From the NCBI RefSeq assembly GCF_009728995.1, contig NZ_VTZW01000023.1, positions 711-64,710 of the forward strand: DNA of 64,000 nt, read 5' to 3'. The position numbers and the translations under genes were made by a program. The notes under the pieces were generated by a model that worked only from the letters and a program-made list of their open reading frames with translations, had not been told where the DNA came from and searched no databases. This document shows, piece by piece, positions 26,068 through 34,384 of the stretch (within the stretch, counting starts at the first letter, position 1; the number at the start of each line of letters is the position of its first letter). Origin of the DNA: Streptomonospora sp. PA3 (GTDB lineage Bacteria > Actinomycetota > Actinomycetes > Streptosporangiales > Streptosporangiaceae).

Positions 26068-26961
26068 ATGCCCGACAACACCTGGCTGATGGAGCGCTTC
26101 GAGCAGGACCGCTCCCGGCTGAAAGCGGTGGCCTACCGGATGCTCGGCTCCCACAGCGAGGCCGACGACGCCGTACAGGAGGCGTGGCTGCGCCTGGACC
26201 GCGCCGGGGCCGACGGCGTGGAGAACCCGACGGGGTGGCTGACCACGGTGGTGGCCCGGGTGTGCCTGAACATGCTGCGCTCCCGCAAGACCCGCCGGGA
26301 GGACCCGCTGGAGGAGCGCGCAGAGGGCGCGCCCGATGCCCAGGGCCGCCGCGGCGAGGGGATGGACCCCGAGCAGGAGGCGCTGCTGTCGGACTCCGTC
26401 GGCCTGGCGCTGCTGGTCGTGCTGGACACCCTCACCCCCGCCGAGCGGCTGGCCTTCGTCCTGCACGACATGTTCGCCGTACCCTTCGACGAGATCGGGC
26501 CGATGATCGACCGCTCCCCCGTCGCCGCACGCCAACTCGCCAGCCGCGCCCGCCGCCGGGTCAAGGAGGGCACTCGTGCACCCGAGACCGACCGGGTGCG
26601 CCAGCGCCGCGTCGTCGAGGCGTTCCTGGCCGCATCTCGCGAAGGGGACTTCGAGGCCCTGGTCGCGGTGCTCGACCCCGATGTGGTCTTCCGCGCGGAC
26701 GCCGAGACGGTGCCGACCGGCACCCCGGTCATGCTGCGCGGCGCCCGCAACGTGGCCAAGGGGGCCTCGGTCGCCTCCCAGCGGGCACGCGGCGCCGAGC
26801 CGGGGCTGATCGACGGCTCCGTCGGCCTGGTGACCACGGCCGCGGGACGGGTGACCCTGGTCCTCACCTTCACCGTCGCCGACGACAGGATCACCGAGAT
26901 CGAGGCGATCGCGGAGCCGGAGCGGCTGCGCACGCTCGACGTCGCCCTCCTCGGCGCCTGA
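26068..26961 (+). CDS. SigJ-type ECF sigma factor with SnoaL-like C-terminus
   Basis: A 297-residue sigma factor. Sigma2 (about 8-75) contains DRSRLKAVAYRMLGSHSEADD and WLTTVVARVCLNMLRSRK. Sigma4 (about 110-165) contains LDTLTPAERLAFVLHDMF and SPVAARQLASRARRRV. The last ~120 residues form an NTF2/SnoaL-like domain (VEAFLAASREGDFEALVAVLDPDV), the built-in regulatory domain of ECF41/ECF56 groups, which have no separate anti-sigma. A linker WLPEPL motif typical of ECF41 is not seen, so subgroup assignment is open. It is divergent from the COE-type gene. Confidence 0.9.
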   Translation: MPDNTWLMERFEQDRSRLKAVAYRMLGSHSEADDAVQEAWLRLDRAGADGVENPTGWLTTVVARVCLNMLRSRKTRREDPLEERAEGAPDAQGRRGEGMDPEQEALLSDSVGLALLVVLDTLTPAERLAFVLHDMFAVPFDEIGPMIDRSPVAARQLASRARRRVKEGTRAPETDRVRQRRVVEAFLAASREGDFEALVAVLDPDVVFRADAETVPTGTPVMLRGARNVAKGASVASQRARGAEPGLIDGSVGLVTTAAGRVTLVLTFTVADDRITEIEAIAEPERLRTLDVALLGA

Positions 26962-27162
26962 GGGCGGGGCCTTCCGGGGCCGCGGGCGAAGCCGCCGGGA
27001 GCCGTCCCGCAAACCGCCGCGGCGGCCGGGCGCGAGGGGCCGGGCGCCCCGCGGCCCGGCCGCACGCGCGTGACGGCCCGTCCGCGGCGCCCGACTGTCC
27101 GCACGGCCTGCACCCGCCGGCCTGACGCGCCTCGCTCGGCACCCGAGCACCGTCCCGCGGCG

Positions 27163-27191
27163 TTGACATCGGATGCCGGGCTCCTTAAATT
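27163..27191 (+). promoter_or_regulatory. Housekeeping-type promoter of sugar-acid operon
   Basis: TTGACA (27163-27168), a 17-base spacer and TAAATT (27186-27191) give a near-consensus sigma-70 promoter, rare in this GC-rich DNA. The LacI operator begins five bases after the -10. Confidence 0.75.
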
Positions 27192-27196
27192 GACGT

Positions 27197-27210
27197 GGCA
27201 AGCGCTTTCC
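27197..27210. promoter_or_regulatory. LacI-family operator 1
   Basis: GGCAAGCGCTTTCC with the central CG typical of LacI/CcpA/GalR operators. It lies across the transcription start region of the promoter at 27163. It is one of four matching sites around the LacI gene (others at 29630, 30771 and 37700). Confidence 0.8.
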
Positions 27211-27333
27211 AAGACCGGGACCGAGCCCGTCCGCCCCTCCCACCCCGCCGGCGCGCCCCTCGGCCCCTCCCGACCGCCCCAATGCCCCCGACACGACCGG
27301 AAACGGCAACGACGCATCGCGAAGGCAGGCCGC

Positions 27334-28512
27334 ATGAGTGAAACCCCCGTTCCGGTCGTGCTCGCCGGCGCCCACGGGCACGGGCGCTCGCATCTGCGCA
27401 ACGTGCACGCCCTCGCCGAGGAGGGGCTGGTCCGACTGGTCGGGGTGTGCGACCGGGTGCCCCTGCCCGACGCGGAGGCCGGCGACGGGGTCGAGCAGGG
27501 CGACGACCTCGGCGAGCTGCTGAAGCGCACCGGGGCCGCCGCCACGATCCTGTGCACGCCGATCCACACCCACCTCCCCCTCGCGCGCACCGCCCTGGAC
27601 GCGGGCTCCCATCTGCTGCTGGAGAAGCCGCCGACCGCCACCGCCGCCGAGTTCACCGCCCTGCGGGAGGCCGTGGCGTCATCGGGGCTGGCCTGCCAGA
27701 TCGGTTTCCAGAGCCTGGGCTCGGAGGCCGTCGGCGCGGTGCGCTCGCTGATCGCCGACGGCGCCATCGGCGAGGTCCGCGGCGTCGGGGGCGCGGGGAC
27801 CTGGGTGCGCACCTCTGACTACTACGCGCGGGCCGAATGGGCCGGCCGGCGCACCCTGGGCGGCGTGCACGTCGTGGACGGCGCGCTGACCAATCCGTTC
27901 GCCCACGCCGTGGCCACCGCGCTGGCGCTGGTCGGCGCGCAGCGCGAGGTCTCCGGCGAGATCGCACTGGAGCTCTTCCGCGCCCACGGGATCGAAAGCG
28001 ACGACACCTCGTGCGTGCGGGTGCACACTCCGGCCGGCACGCCGGTCAGCGTCGCGGTGACCCTCTGCGCCGCCACGTCCCGCCCTCCCCGGCTGGTCGT
28101 GCACGGCGACGCCGGCCGCATCACGCTCTTCTACACGCTCGACGAGGTCCGCCTGGAGCGTCCCGGCAGCGCGCCGGAGACCAGCGTCCATCCGCGCACC
28201 GACCTGCTGCGCAACCTGATCGGCCACCTGCGCGGCGAGGCTCCGCTGCTCGTGCCGCCCGAGGACACCGCCGGCTTCATGGCGGTGCTGGACGCGGTGC
28301 GCCGCGCGCCCGATCCGCTGCCGATCCCCGCCGGCATGCAGCGCGTCACGCGCGAGGACGACGGCGTGCACCGGGTGGTGGAGGGCGTCGACGACCTGGT
28401 CGCGCTGAGCGCCGAACGGGTCGCGCTGTTCTCCGAACTGGCCGCGCCCTGGGCGGCGCCCGGCCCGGCCGCGCCACGCCCGGCGGCGGCCGGCGATCCC
28501 GGCGGCGGTTGA
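27334..28512 (+). CDS. Gfo/Idh/MocA family oxidoreductase (first copy)
   Basis: A 392-residue NAD(P)-dependent sugar oxidoreductase. The N-terminal Rossmann domain begins PVPVVLAGAHGHGRSHLRN; ATILCTPIHTHLPLA and the EKPPTAT motif (EKP signature with the conserved lysine) follow. The C-terminal alpha/beta domain includes GGVHVVDGALTNPFAHAV. ATG 27334 is chosen because the promoter and operator lie just upstream. It is the first gene of the plus-strand arm of the LacI regulon, followed by a PmoA-like gene; the pair is a common sugar-catabolic association. Substrate unknown. Confidence 0.88.
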   Translation: MSETPVPVVLAGAHGHGRSHLRNVHALAEEGLVRLVGVCDRVPLPDAEAGDGVEQGDDLGELLKRTGAAATILCTPIHTHLPLARTALDAGSHLLLEKPPTATAAEFTALREAVASSGLACQIGFQSLGSEAVGAVRSLIADGAIGEVRGVGGAGTWVRTSDYYARAEWAGRRTLGGVHVVDGALTNPFAHAVATALALVGAQREVSGEIALELFRAHGIESDDTSCVRVHTPAGTPVSVAVTLCAATSRPPRLVVHGDAGRITLFYTLDEVRLERPGSAPETSVHPRTDLLRNLIGHLRGEAPLLVPPEDTAGFMAVLDAVRRAPDPLPIPAGMQRVTREDDGVHRVVEGVDDLVALSAERVALFSELAAPWAAPGPAAPRPAAAGDPGGG

Positions 28513-28614
28513 GGGCGGTGCCGCCGCGGGCGGCGGATCCGGGCCGGAGCGCGGATCCGGCGAGGCGACGCAGGAACCGAGGTGTCCAACCGCGGAAGGG
28601 GACGGTGCAGTGCC

Positions 28615-29547
28615 ATGGCCGGCATCCACGACGAGGCCGAGGCGGCGGGCGGCGGGCAGCCGCGGGGAGCGCGGCTGCGCTGCCGGGGCGCGGTCGTCGC
28701 CGAGTGGAACAGCGGCGCCGGCGTCGAGCCGCGGCTGTCGCCCCGCCCCTATCTGCATCCGGTGCGCACGCTGGCGGGCACGGTGGTCACCGAGGTCCGC
28801 CCCGAGGACCACCTGCACCACTTGGGCGCCGGGGTGGCCGTCCCCGACGTCAACGGGAGCAGTTTCTGGGGCGGTACGACGTTCGTCCGCGATCGCGGGC
28901 CGGTCCTGCTGGACAACCACGGCCGCCAGGAGCACCGCGGGTGGGAGGCGGTCGAGGACGGCCGGCTCGCGGAGCGGCTGGCCTGGCTGGGACGCGACGG
29001 CGCCGAGCTGCTGAGCGAGGTCCGCGAGACGGCCGCCTGGGAGCTGGGGGCGGAGGCCTGGGCGCTGGACCTGCGCACGCGGCTGCTGGCAGGCCCGCAC
29101 GCCCTGGAGGTCAACAGCCCCGCCACCAAGGGCCGCCCCGGTGCGGGCTACGGCGGCTTCTTCTGGCGCGCGCCCAAGCACGTTGAGCCGCCGCGGGTGG
29201 TCGGCCCCGGCGCCGAGGGCGAGGACGCGCTGCACGGCTCGCGCGTCCCCTGGCTCGCGCTGCAGGGCACCGCCGACTCCGGCGCGCGGTGGAGCCTGGT
29301 GTTCGCCGCCGCGGGCGCGCTGGCCGACCCCTGGTTCGTGCGCGCCGCGGAGTACCCGGGCGTGGGCGGCGCGCTGGCATGGCGGCGCCCGCTGCACATC
29401 CCGGCGCGGACAGCGGTCGAGCGCCGCGTCGTCACCCTGGTCGCCGACGGCCACCCCTCCGCCGGCGATCTGGACGAGCTGGTGCAGACCGCCCGCATCC
29501 GCCTGGGCGCGCCCGCACCGGAGACCTACTCCGCCGCGGAGGGGTAG
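28615..29547 (+). CDS. PmoA-like (DUF6807) protein
   Basis: A ~310-residue protein resembling the PmoA/DUF6807 family found in sugar-catabolic operons. The key feature is HPVRTLAGTVVTEVRPEDH followed by HHLGAG, a His-rich conserved centre. Further on are WGGTTFV, DNHGRQEHRGW and GYGGFFWRAP. These proteins are predicted galactose-mutarotase-like beta sandwiches; no enzyme activity is established to my knowledge. An in-frame GTG at 28582 (AGGA seven bases upstream) is an alternative start. Cotranscribed with the preceding Gfo/Idh/MocA gene. Confidence 0.72.
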   Translation: MAGIHDEAEAAGGGQPRGARLRCRGAVVAEWNSGAGVEPRLSPRPYLHPVRTLAGTVVTEVRPEDHLHHLGAGVAVPDVNGSSFWGGTTFVRDRGPVLLDNHGRQEHRGWEAVEDGRLAERLAWLGRDGAELLSEVRETAAWELGAEAWALDLRTRLLAGPHALEVNSPATKGRPGAGYGGFFWRAPKHVEPPRVVGPGAEGEDALHGSRVPWLALQGTADSGARWSLVFAAAGALADPWFVRAAEYPGVGGALAWRRPLHIPARTAVERRVVTLVADGHPSAGDLDELVQTARIRLGAPAPETYSAAEG

Positions 29548-29629
29548 GCCGTGTCGGGCAGGGGCCACCGCGCCCCGCTCCCCCGCCGGTCCGGCATTGA
29601 CGGCACCGCTGCGACGTGCGAAGCTGGAT

Positions 29630-29643
29630 GGTAAGCGCTTTCC
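29630..29643. promoter_or_regulatory. LacI-family operator 2
   Basis: GGTAAGCGCTTTCC, nearly identical to operator 1, 88 bases before the SDR gene. A TTGACG (29597-29602) upstream may be the -35 of its promoter; the -10 is not obvious. Confidence 0.78.
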
Positions 29644-29730
29644 ATGCTGTGGAACCGCGCGCTGCCGCCGCACCCGCCCCCGCGCGGCGGTTCCCCGACA
29701 CCGCCTGGAACACCTAGAACAGGGACCGCC

Positions 29731-30633
29731 ATGCGCATCCTCGTCACCGGTGGCTCGGGCCGGCTGGGCCGCAGCGTCGTCGCGACACTGGCGGCCCGCG
29801 GCCACGAGGTCTCCTCCGCCGACCTCGCGCCGGCCGGCCCCGCGGCCGGCGTCCGCTCCCACGCCCTGGACCTGCTCGACGAGCAGGCGCGCGACGACCT
29901 GTTCGCCGCCGAGCACCCCGACGCCGTGGTGCACCTCGCCGGCATCGCGGTGCCCTTCGCCCGGCCCGACACCGAGATCCTGGACATCAACACCCGCCTG
30001 GCCTGGGGCGTCCTGGCCGCGGCCGCCCGCCACGGCGCGCGTTCGGCCGTCGCCGCCTCCAGCCCGACGGTCTTCGGCTACGGGGCGCCCGCCTGGCGCC
30101 CCCGCTACCTGCCGCTGGACGAGCGGCACCCCACCGCGCCGCGCCACTCCTACGGGTTGAGCAAGGTGATCATCGAGGAGACCGCGCGCACACTGGCCCG
30201 CGCCGAAGCCTCCGGGTGCACGCTGACCTGCGTACGCCCCGGCTATGTCATCGCGCCCGAGGAGTGGGCGGGCGCGCCCACCCAGCAGGGCCACACCGTC
30301 GCCGAGCGGCTGCGCGAGCCGGAGCTGTCGGCGGTCGCCCTGTTCAACTACATCGACGCCCGCGACGCCGCCGAGCTGTTCGCCCTCCTGGCCGAGCGCC
30401 CCGAGGCGGTCCGCAGCGGCGACGTCTACCACGCGGTCGCCGAGGACGCCCTCGCCCTGGCGCCGCTCGCGGAGCTGCTGCCCCGCTACCACCCCGGCAC
30501 GGCCGAGGCCGCGGCGGCGCTCACCGGAACGCGCGCGGCGTTCAGCTCGGCGGCCGCGTCCGAGCGGCTAGGCTGGCGCCCCCGGCGGACCTGGCGCGGC
30601 CAACTGCCGGAAAAGGTCTCCGGCGACGGCTGA
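29731..30633 (+). CDS. NAD-dependent epimerase/dehydratase (uronate dehydrogenase-like SDR)
   Basis: A 300-residue extended-type SDR. The NAD loop is TGGSGRLGRSVV. ASSPTVFGYG carries the serine region and YGLSKVIIEE supplies the catalytic Tyr-x3-Lys. PGYVIAPEEW and NYIDARDAAE follow. Length and layout suit UDP-sugar epimerases and hexuronate dehydrogenases. With an aldarate-type dehydratase and an enolase-superfamily enzyme in the same regulon, oxidation of a uronate to an aldarolactone is a plausible role, but it is inferred. It has its own LacI operator. Confidence 0.8.
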   Translation: MRILVTGGSGRLGRSVVATLAARGHEVSSADLAPAGPAAGVRSHALDLLDEQARDDLFAAEHPDAVVHLAGIAVPFARPDTEILDINTRLAWGVLAAAARHGARSAVAASSPTVFGYGAPAWRPRYLPLDERHPTAPRHSYGLSKVIIEETARTLARAEASGCTLTCVRPGYVIAPEEWAGAPTQQGHTVAERLREPELSAVALFNYIDARDAAELFALLAERPEAVRSGDVYHAVAEDALALAPLAELLPRYHPGTAEAAAALTGTRAAFSSAAASERLGWRPRRTWRGQLPEKVSGDG

Positions 30634-30770
30634 GCACGCTCCCCCGCCGCCCGCCCGGGAGGGAGCCGCGGGCCGGCGCGCGGCCGCGTCTGCGCAGCGT
30701 GTCGGGGCTCACCGGGCCGCGGCGCGGTTCCGGCTGGTGGCAGCCTGCGCGCCGACTTAAGATCAATACG

Positions 30771-30784
30771 CGGAAAGAGTTTTC
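30771..30784. promoter_or_regulatory. LacI-family operator 3 (autoregulatory)
   Basis: GGAAAGAGTTTTCC keeps the palindromic arms of the other operators with a diverged centre. It lies 19 bases before the LacI start codon, suggesting weaker self-repression. Confidence 0.55.
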
Positions 30785-30802
30785 CAGGACGGCGCGAAAG
30801 GT

Positions 30803-31840
30803 ATGGCCGTGGGCAACGGATACGTGACATTGGAACAGGTCGCTCGGCACGCCGGCGTCTCCCTGGCCACCGCCTCGCGCGTCCTCAACGGCAGCACGCG
30901 CCAGGTCGGGCGCGCGCTGCACGAGCGGGTCACCGCCAGCGCGCACGAGCTGGGCTACCTGGCCAACGCCTCGGCGCAGACGCTGGCCCGCAACACCAGC
31001 TCGCTGGTGGGGCTGATCGTGCACGACATCGCCGACCCCTACTTCTCCTCCATCGCCTCCGGCGTCACCCGCACCGCCGAGGACGAAGGGCTGGTCGTGG
31101 TGCTGGGTACCACCGGCCGCACACCGCAGCGCGAGCTGGAGCTGCTGGCCACACTGCGCTCGCACCGGGCGCGCGCGGTCGTCCTGGCGGGCAGCCGCAC
31201 CGTCGAGGAGGAGACCACCCGGCGGCTGGCCGACGAGATCGCCGCCTTCAACGCGCGCGGCGGGCGCATCGCCTGCGTCTCCCAGGAGGGCCTGCCCGCC
31301 GACACGGTCGTGCCCAGCAACCGCGAGGGCGCCGCCGAGCTCGCGCGGCACCTGATCGGGCTGGGCCACCGCCGCTTCGCGCTGCTGGCCGGACCGACGA
31401 ACCTGCGCACCGCGCGCGACCGCCTGGACGGCTTCCACGCGGCCCTCTCCGGCGCCGGCATCGAACTGGACCCGCGCAACGTGGTGCACGGCGCCTTCAC
31501 CCGCGACGGCGGTTACGAGTCCACCCGCCGCCTCCTGGCCGCCGAGACCGACGCCACCTGCCTGTTCGCCGTCAACGACGTCATGGCCACCGGCGCGGTC
31601 GCCGCACTGCGCGACGCGGGCCTGCAGGTCCCCCGCGACCTGTCGGTGGCCGGCTTCGACGACATCCCCACGCTGCGCGACCTCACCCCCGGCCTGACGA
31701 CCGTGCGCCTGCCCCTGGAGTGGATGGGCGAGGAGGCCGCCCGCCTCGCCCTCGACGACGAGGAGACCGAACCGCGCACGGTCCCCGTCTCGGGCGAGGT
31801 GGTCGTCCGCGCGAGCACGGCCCCGCCGAGCGGGGCGTAA
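30803..31840 (+). CDS. LacI family transcriptional regulator
   Basis: A 345-residue LacI/GalR repressor. The helix-turn-helix is at the N-terminus (VTLEQVARHAGVSLATASRV, about 8-27) with the hinge region AQTLARNTSSLVGLIV. The periplasmic-binding-like sensor ends with FDDIPTLRDLTPGLTTVR, typical of LacI proteins binding mono- or oligosaccharide ligands. It sits between the two arms of the sugar-acid genes, and all four operator sites are within 7 kb. It probably represses both arms and itself; the inducer is likely the pathway's sugar acid. Confidence 0.93.
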   Translation: MAVGNGYVTLEQVARHAGVSLATASRVLNGSTRQVGRALHERVTASAHELGYLANASAQTLARNTSSLVGLIVHDIADPYFSSIASGVTRTAEDEGLVVVLGTTGRTPQRELELLATLRSHRARAVVLAGSRTVEEETTRRLADEIAAFNARGGRIACVSQEGLPADTVVPSNREGAAELARHLIGLGHRRFALLAGPTNLRTARDRLDGFHAALSGAGIELDPRNVVHGAFTRDGGYESTRRLLAAETDATCLFAVNDVMATGAVAALRDAGLQVPRDLSVAGFDDIPTLRDLTPGLTTVRLPLEWMGEEAARLALDDEETEPRTVPVSGEVVVRASTAPPSGA

Positions 31841-32305
31841 CCGGCACGGCCCCAGCGGAGGCGTTTCGCGCCGCCTACGTGTTCTGTGCCGGCTTGCCGC
31901 CGAGCGCACGGTGCAGCCTTCGCACCGGAGCTCGACCACCGCGTACCTCCGCGCTTTTCCGGCACGGTCTACATCCTGTTTGAGAAGCCGTCACCACAGC
32001 GGTTGCGGCAATGGGGCTGGGGTGCGCGTAGCGCTGTGGGCCGGCTTGCCGCCGAGCGCACGGTGCACCTTCGCGCCGGAGGCCCGCCACCGATGGTGCG
32101 GCTCCACCTGGAAAGGACTGCGTGCGCTCGGCGGCAAGCAAGCATGTGACGCCTAGCGTCTTGGCTGGGGTGGTGGCGGGCTGAGGCTGACGGGCGGGCC
32201 GCGCTATGCGAGACGCACCCATTGCCGCAACCTCGATGGTGGCCGCCCCAGGTTGTACTCGGTGGGTTCCTGGAAAGCGGCGCCGTCGCCGTTCTTAAAC
32301 ACGGC
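31841..32305. other. Non-coding region with repeat element
   Basis: 465 bases between the convergent LacI and enolase-superfamily genes. It contains no supportable gene. It holds a reverse-oriented copy of the short GC-rich repeat at 31849-31878, a partial copy of the long element near 31888-31935 and a full element at 31982-32270. Confidence 0.75.
31982..32270. repeat. Nested inverted-repeat (MITE-like) element, copy A
   Basis: The outer perfect 15-bp inverted repeat is GGTTGCGGCAATGGG (32001-32015) and 32218-32232. The inner perfect 19-bp inverted repeat is GCTTGCCGCCGAGCGCACG (32044-32062) and 32121-32139. The whole can fold into a long cruciform. Segments match copies B1 (38804-38930) and B2 (38974-39235), roughly 80% by eye over long stretches. 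No transposase is encoded, so it would be a non-autonomous element or an intergenic repeat family. Confidence 0.75.
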
Positions 32306-33397
32306 TTAGCCGGGAACCGCCTCGGCCGGGGCGAAGTCGAGTCCGTGGCCGGCTTCCGTCTCGGCTCGGGCCCATCCGGCGTCGATCCGCACGCCGCTGG
32401 GTGCCGAGAGCGCGCCCAGCGACTCCAGCGAGCCCCGGTCGATGTCCTCGACCATCTCCGCCCGCGGCACGCACAGCGCCAGCTGGGTGGACAGCTCGGG
32501 CAGCAGGTGGGGGGCCACGGGGACGCTGCGCGCGTCGGCCAGGGCGGCCACCCGCAGGAACGGGGTGATGCCGCCGATGCGCACCGCGTTGGGCTGGGCG
32601 ATGTGGCACACCCCCGCCTCCAGCGCGGCGGCGAACTCCCGGACCGTGCGCAGGTTCTCGCCGATCGCGATGGGCACCGGGGTCGCGCGGCGCAGCTCGG
32701 CGTGGGCCGCGAGGTCGTCGGCCGGCAGCGGCTCCTCGATCCAGTAGGGGTCGAAGCGCTCCAGCCGGCGCATCGCCCGAACCGCCGCGGGCAGGTCCCA
32801 GCGCTGGTTGGCGTCGATCATCAGCCGGCCCCGGGGCCCCAGCAGCTCGCGCACCCGGGCCACGCGCTCCACGTCGCGCTCCGGATCGGCCGAGCCGACC
32901 TTCATCTTGACGGCGGTGTGGCCCGCCGCGAGGAAGCCCCGCACCTGCTCCAGCAGCTCGTCCAGGGCGTAGTCGAGGTTGACTCCGCTGCCGTAGGCGG
33001 GCACCCGGTCGCGGCGCCGCCCGAGGGCGTCCACCAGGCTCACCCCTGCTGAGCGCGCCCGCAGGTCCCACAGGGCGATGTCCACCGCGCCCATCGCCAT
33101 CGCCGCCAGTCCGCCGCTCCCGGCCTCGCCGAGGTGGCGGGCGAGGTCGGCCCAGCGCGCCTGGGGCACCGGCTCGCGGCCCACGAGCGCCGCCGGGCAG
33201 TCCTCGGCGACCAGGGCCCGCACGGCCCCGGCGCCCACGCGCGGCGTCCAGGCGAACCCGGTCCCCGCGGCGCCGCCCTCGGTTTCCACCCGCACCACGA
33301 CGAGGTGGTTGTGGGTGACCCCGCCGTCCCAGGAGCGGTGCAGCGCCAGCGCGCGGGTCTGCGCGGTCAGGCCGCTGATGGCGTCGGCCGCCCTCAC
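32306..33397 (-). CDS. Mandelate racemase/muconate lactonizing-type enolase superfamily enzyme
   Basis: A 363-residue enolase-superfamily member. The active-site pattern is TAVKMKVGS (Lys-x-Lys), the metal ligands D in LMIDANQRW, E in WIEEPLP and E in IGENLRT, and a C-terminal His in VAPHLLPE. This is the MR/MLE layout used by acid-sugar dehydratases and galactarolactone cycloisomerases. Its start overlaps the stop of the 5-dehydro-4-deoxyglucarate dehydratase gene (ATGA), so it probably supplies that enzyme's substrate. It is the last gene of the minus-strand arm. Exact substrate unknown. Confidence 0.87.
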   Translation of the reverse strand: MRAADAISGLTAQTRALALHRSWDGGVTHNHLVVVRVETEGGAAGTGFAWTPRVGAGAVRALVAEDCPAALVGREPVPQARWADLARHLGEAGSGGLAAMAMGAVDIALWDLRARSAGVSLVDALGRRRDRVPAYGSGVNLDYALDELLEQVRGFLAAGHTAVKMKVGSADPERDVERVARVRELLGPRGRLMIDANQRWDLPAAVRAMRRLERFDPYWIEEPLPADDLAAHAELRRATPVPIAIGENLRTVREFAAALEAGVCHIAQPNAVRIGGITPFLRVAALADARSVPVAPHLLPELSTQLALCVPRAEMVEDIDRGSLESLGALSAPSGVRIDAGWARAETEAGHGLDFAPAEAVPG

Positions 33398-34308
33398 CCC
33401 GCCTCGACCTCCTTGACCGCGGCCAGCCCGGCCTCCAGGATCGCCGCCAGTTCGGCCGTCTCCGCCTCGGTGGGGTCGGTGAAGGGCGGCCGCACCGTGC
33501 CGACCGCGGCGCCGCGCAGCCGCGCCCCCGCCTTGATCAGCGAGACGGCATAGCCCGGAGCACGGTCGCGCAGGGCCACCAGCGGCCGGTAGAAGACCTC
33601 CAGCAGCCGCTCGGCCAGCGGGTCGCCGGCGTGGAAGGCGCGGTAGAAGGCGGTGGCGACCTCGGGGGCGAACGCGAACGCCGCCGAGGAGTACAGCGGC
33701 ACCCCGATCGCGGCGTAGGCCGGCACGGTGACCTCGGCGGTGGGCAGTCCGTTGAAGAAGGTGAAACCGTCCCCGCGCCGCTTGGCGACCTCGGCGACGA
33801 TGCGCGCCATCCGGTCCAGATCGCCCACGCCGTCCTTGATGCCCACCACGCCCGGCAGCACGGCGATCTCGGCCGCGGTGGCGGGGGTCAGCACCATGGT
33901 GGAGCGCTGGTAGACGATCGCGGGGATGTCCACGGCCGTTGTGACGGCGCGGACGTAGTCCACCAGCCCCCGCTGGGGACCGGAGACCAGGTAGGGCGGG
34001 AGCAGCAGGATGCCGTCGGCGCCCTGCTCGCGGGCCGCGGCCGCCTGCTCGACGGCCGTGCCGACGCTGCCGCCCGCACCGGCGATCACCGGCACGGCTC
34101 CCCCGCTCGCCTGCACCGCGGTGCGCACCGCCTGAGCGTGCTCGGCGGCCGAGAGCGCGTGGATCTCGCCGGTGCCGCAGGCGGCGAAGACGCCGCCGGG
34201 GCGGTGCCGCAGCCCCGAGGAGACGTGCTGCTCCAGGGCCGCGGCGTCCAGCCTGCCGTCGCCGTCGAAGGGGGTGAGGGGGAAGAACAGGATGCCGTCG
34301 AACTCCAT
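33394..34308 (-). CDS. 5-dehydro-4-deoxyglucarate dehydratase (DapA family)
   Basis: A 304-residue DHDPS/NAL-family TIM barrel. Segments that identify KDG-aldarate dehydratase are FACGTGEIHAL-like (FAACGTGEIHAL here), LLPPYLVSGPQ, IVYQRSTM and VVGIKDGVGDLDRM with the Schiff-base lysine. The enzyme decarboxylates and dehydrates 5-dehydro-4-deoxy-D-glucarate to 2-oxoglutarate semialdehyde. It is coupled to the downstream enolase-superfamily gene. A 135-base gap with a strong hairpin separates it from the preceding TIM-barrel gene. No semialdehyde dehydrogenase gene is visible in the window. Confidence 0.85.
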   Translation of the reverse strand: MEFDGILFFPLTPFDGDGRLDAAALEQHVSSGLRHRPGGVFAACGTGEIHALSAAEHAQAVRTAVQASGGAVPVIAGAGGSVGTAVEQAAAAREQGADGILLLPPYLVSGPQRGLVDYVRAVTTAVDIPAIVYQRSTMVLTPATAAEIAVLPGVVGIKDGVGDLDRMARIVAEVAKRRGDGFTFFNGLPTAEVTVPAYAAIGVPLYSSAAFAFAPEVATAFYRAFHAGDPLAERLLEVFYRPLVALRDRAPGYAVSLIKAGARLRGAAVGTVRPPFTDPTEAETAELAAILEAGLAAVKEVEAG

Positions 34309-34384
34309 GGGCCCTCCGTTGGTGGTCGCCCGGCCCGGGCGGACCGGGCGCGGTCGGTCGGGTGCCGGCCCGCGGGGAGTGTGG

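Larger units (their letters stand above)
26962..27333 (+). other. Intergenic region with the LacI-regulated promoter
   Basis: The 372 bases between the sigma gene and the Gfo/Idh/MocA gene carry GC-rich repeats in the first 150 bases. A clear promoter with a LacI operator follows (listed separately), then a ~120-base C-rich leader. No small gene was found. Confidence 0.6.

Noticed and set aside
27679-30492. 937-codon minus-strand open frame across the Gfo/Idh/MocA, PmoA-like and SDR genes
   Set aside because: Repetitive Arg/Gly/Ala translation spanning three recognised genes and two regulatory gaps; not a gene.
31841-32305. CRISPR array or small protein genes in the repeat region
   Set aside because: Repeats are few, unequal, and arranged as nested inverted repeats rather than regularly spaced direct repeats. 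Open frames there read through the repeats in several phases.
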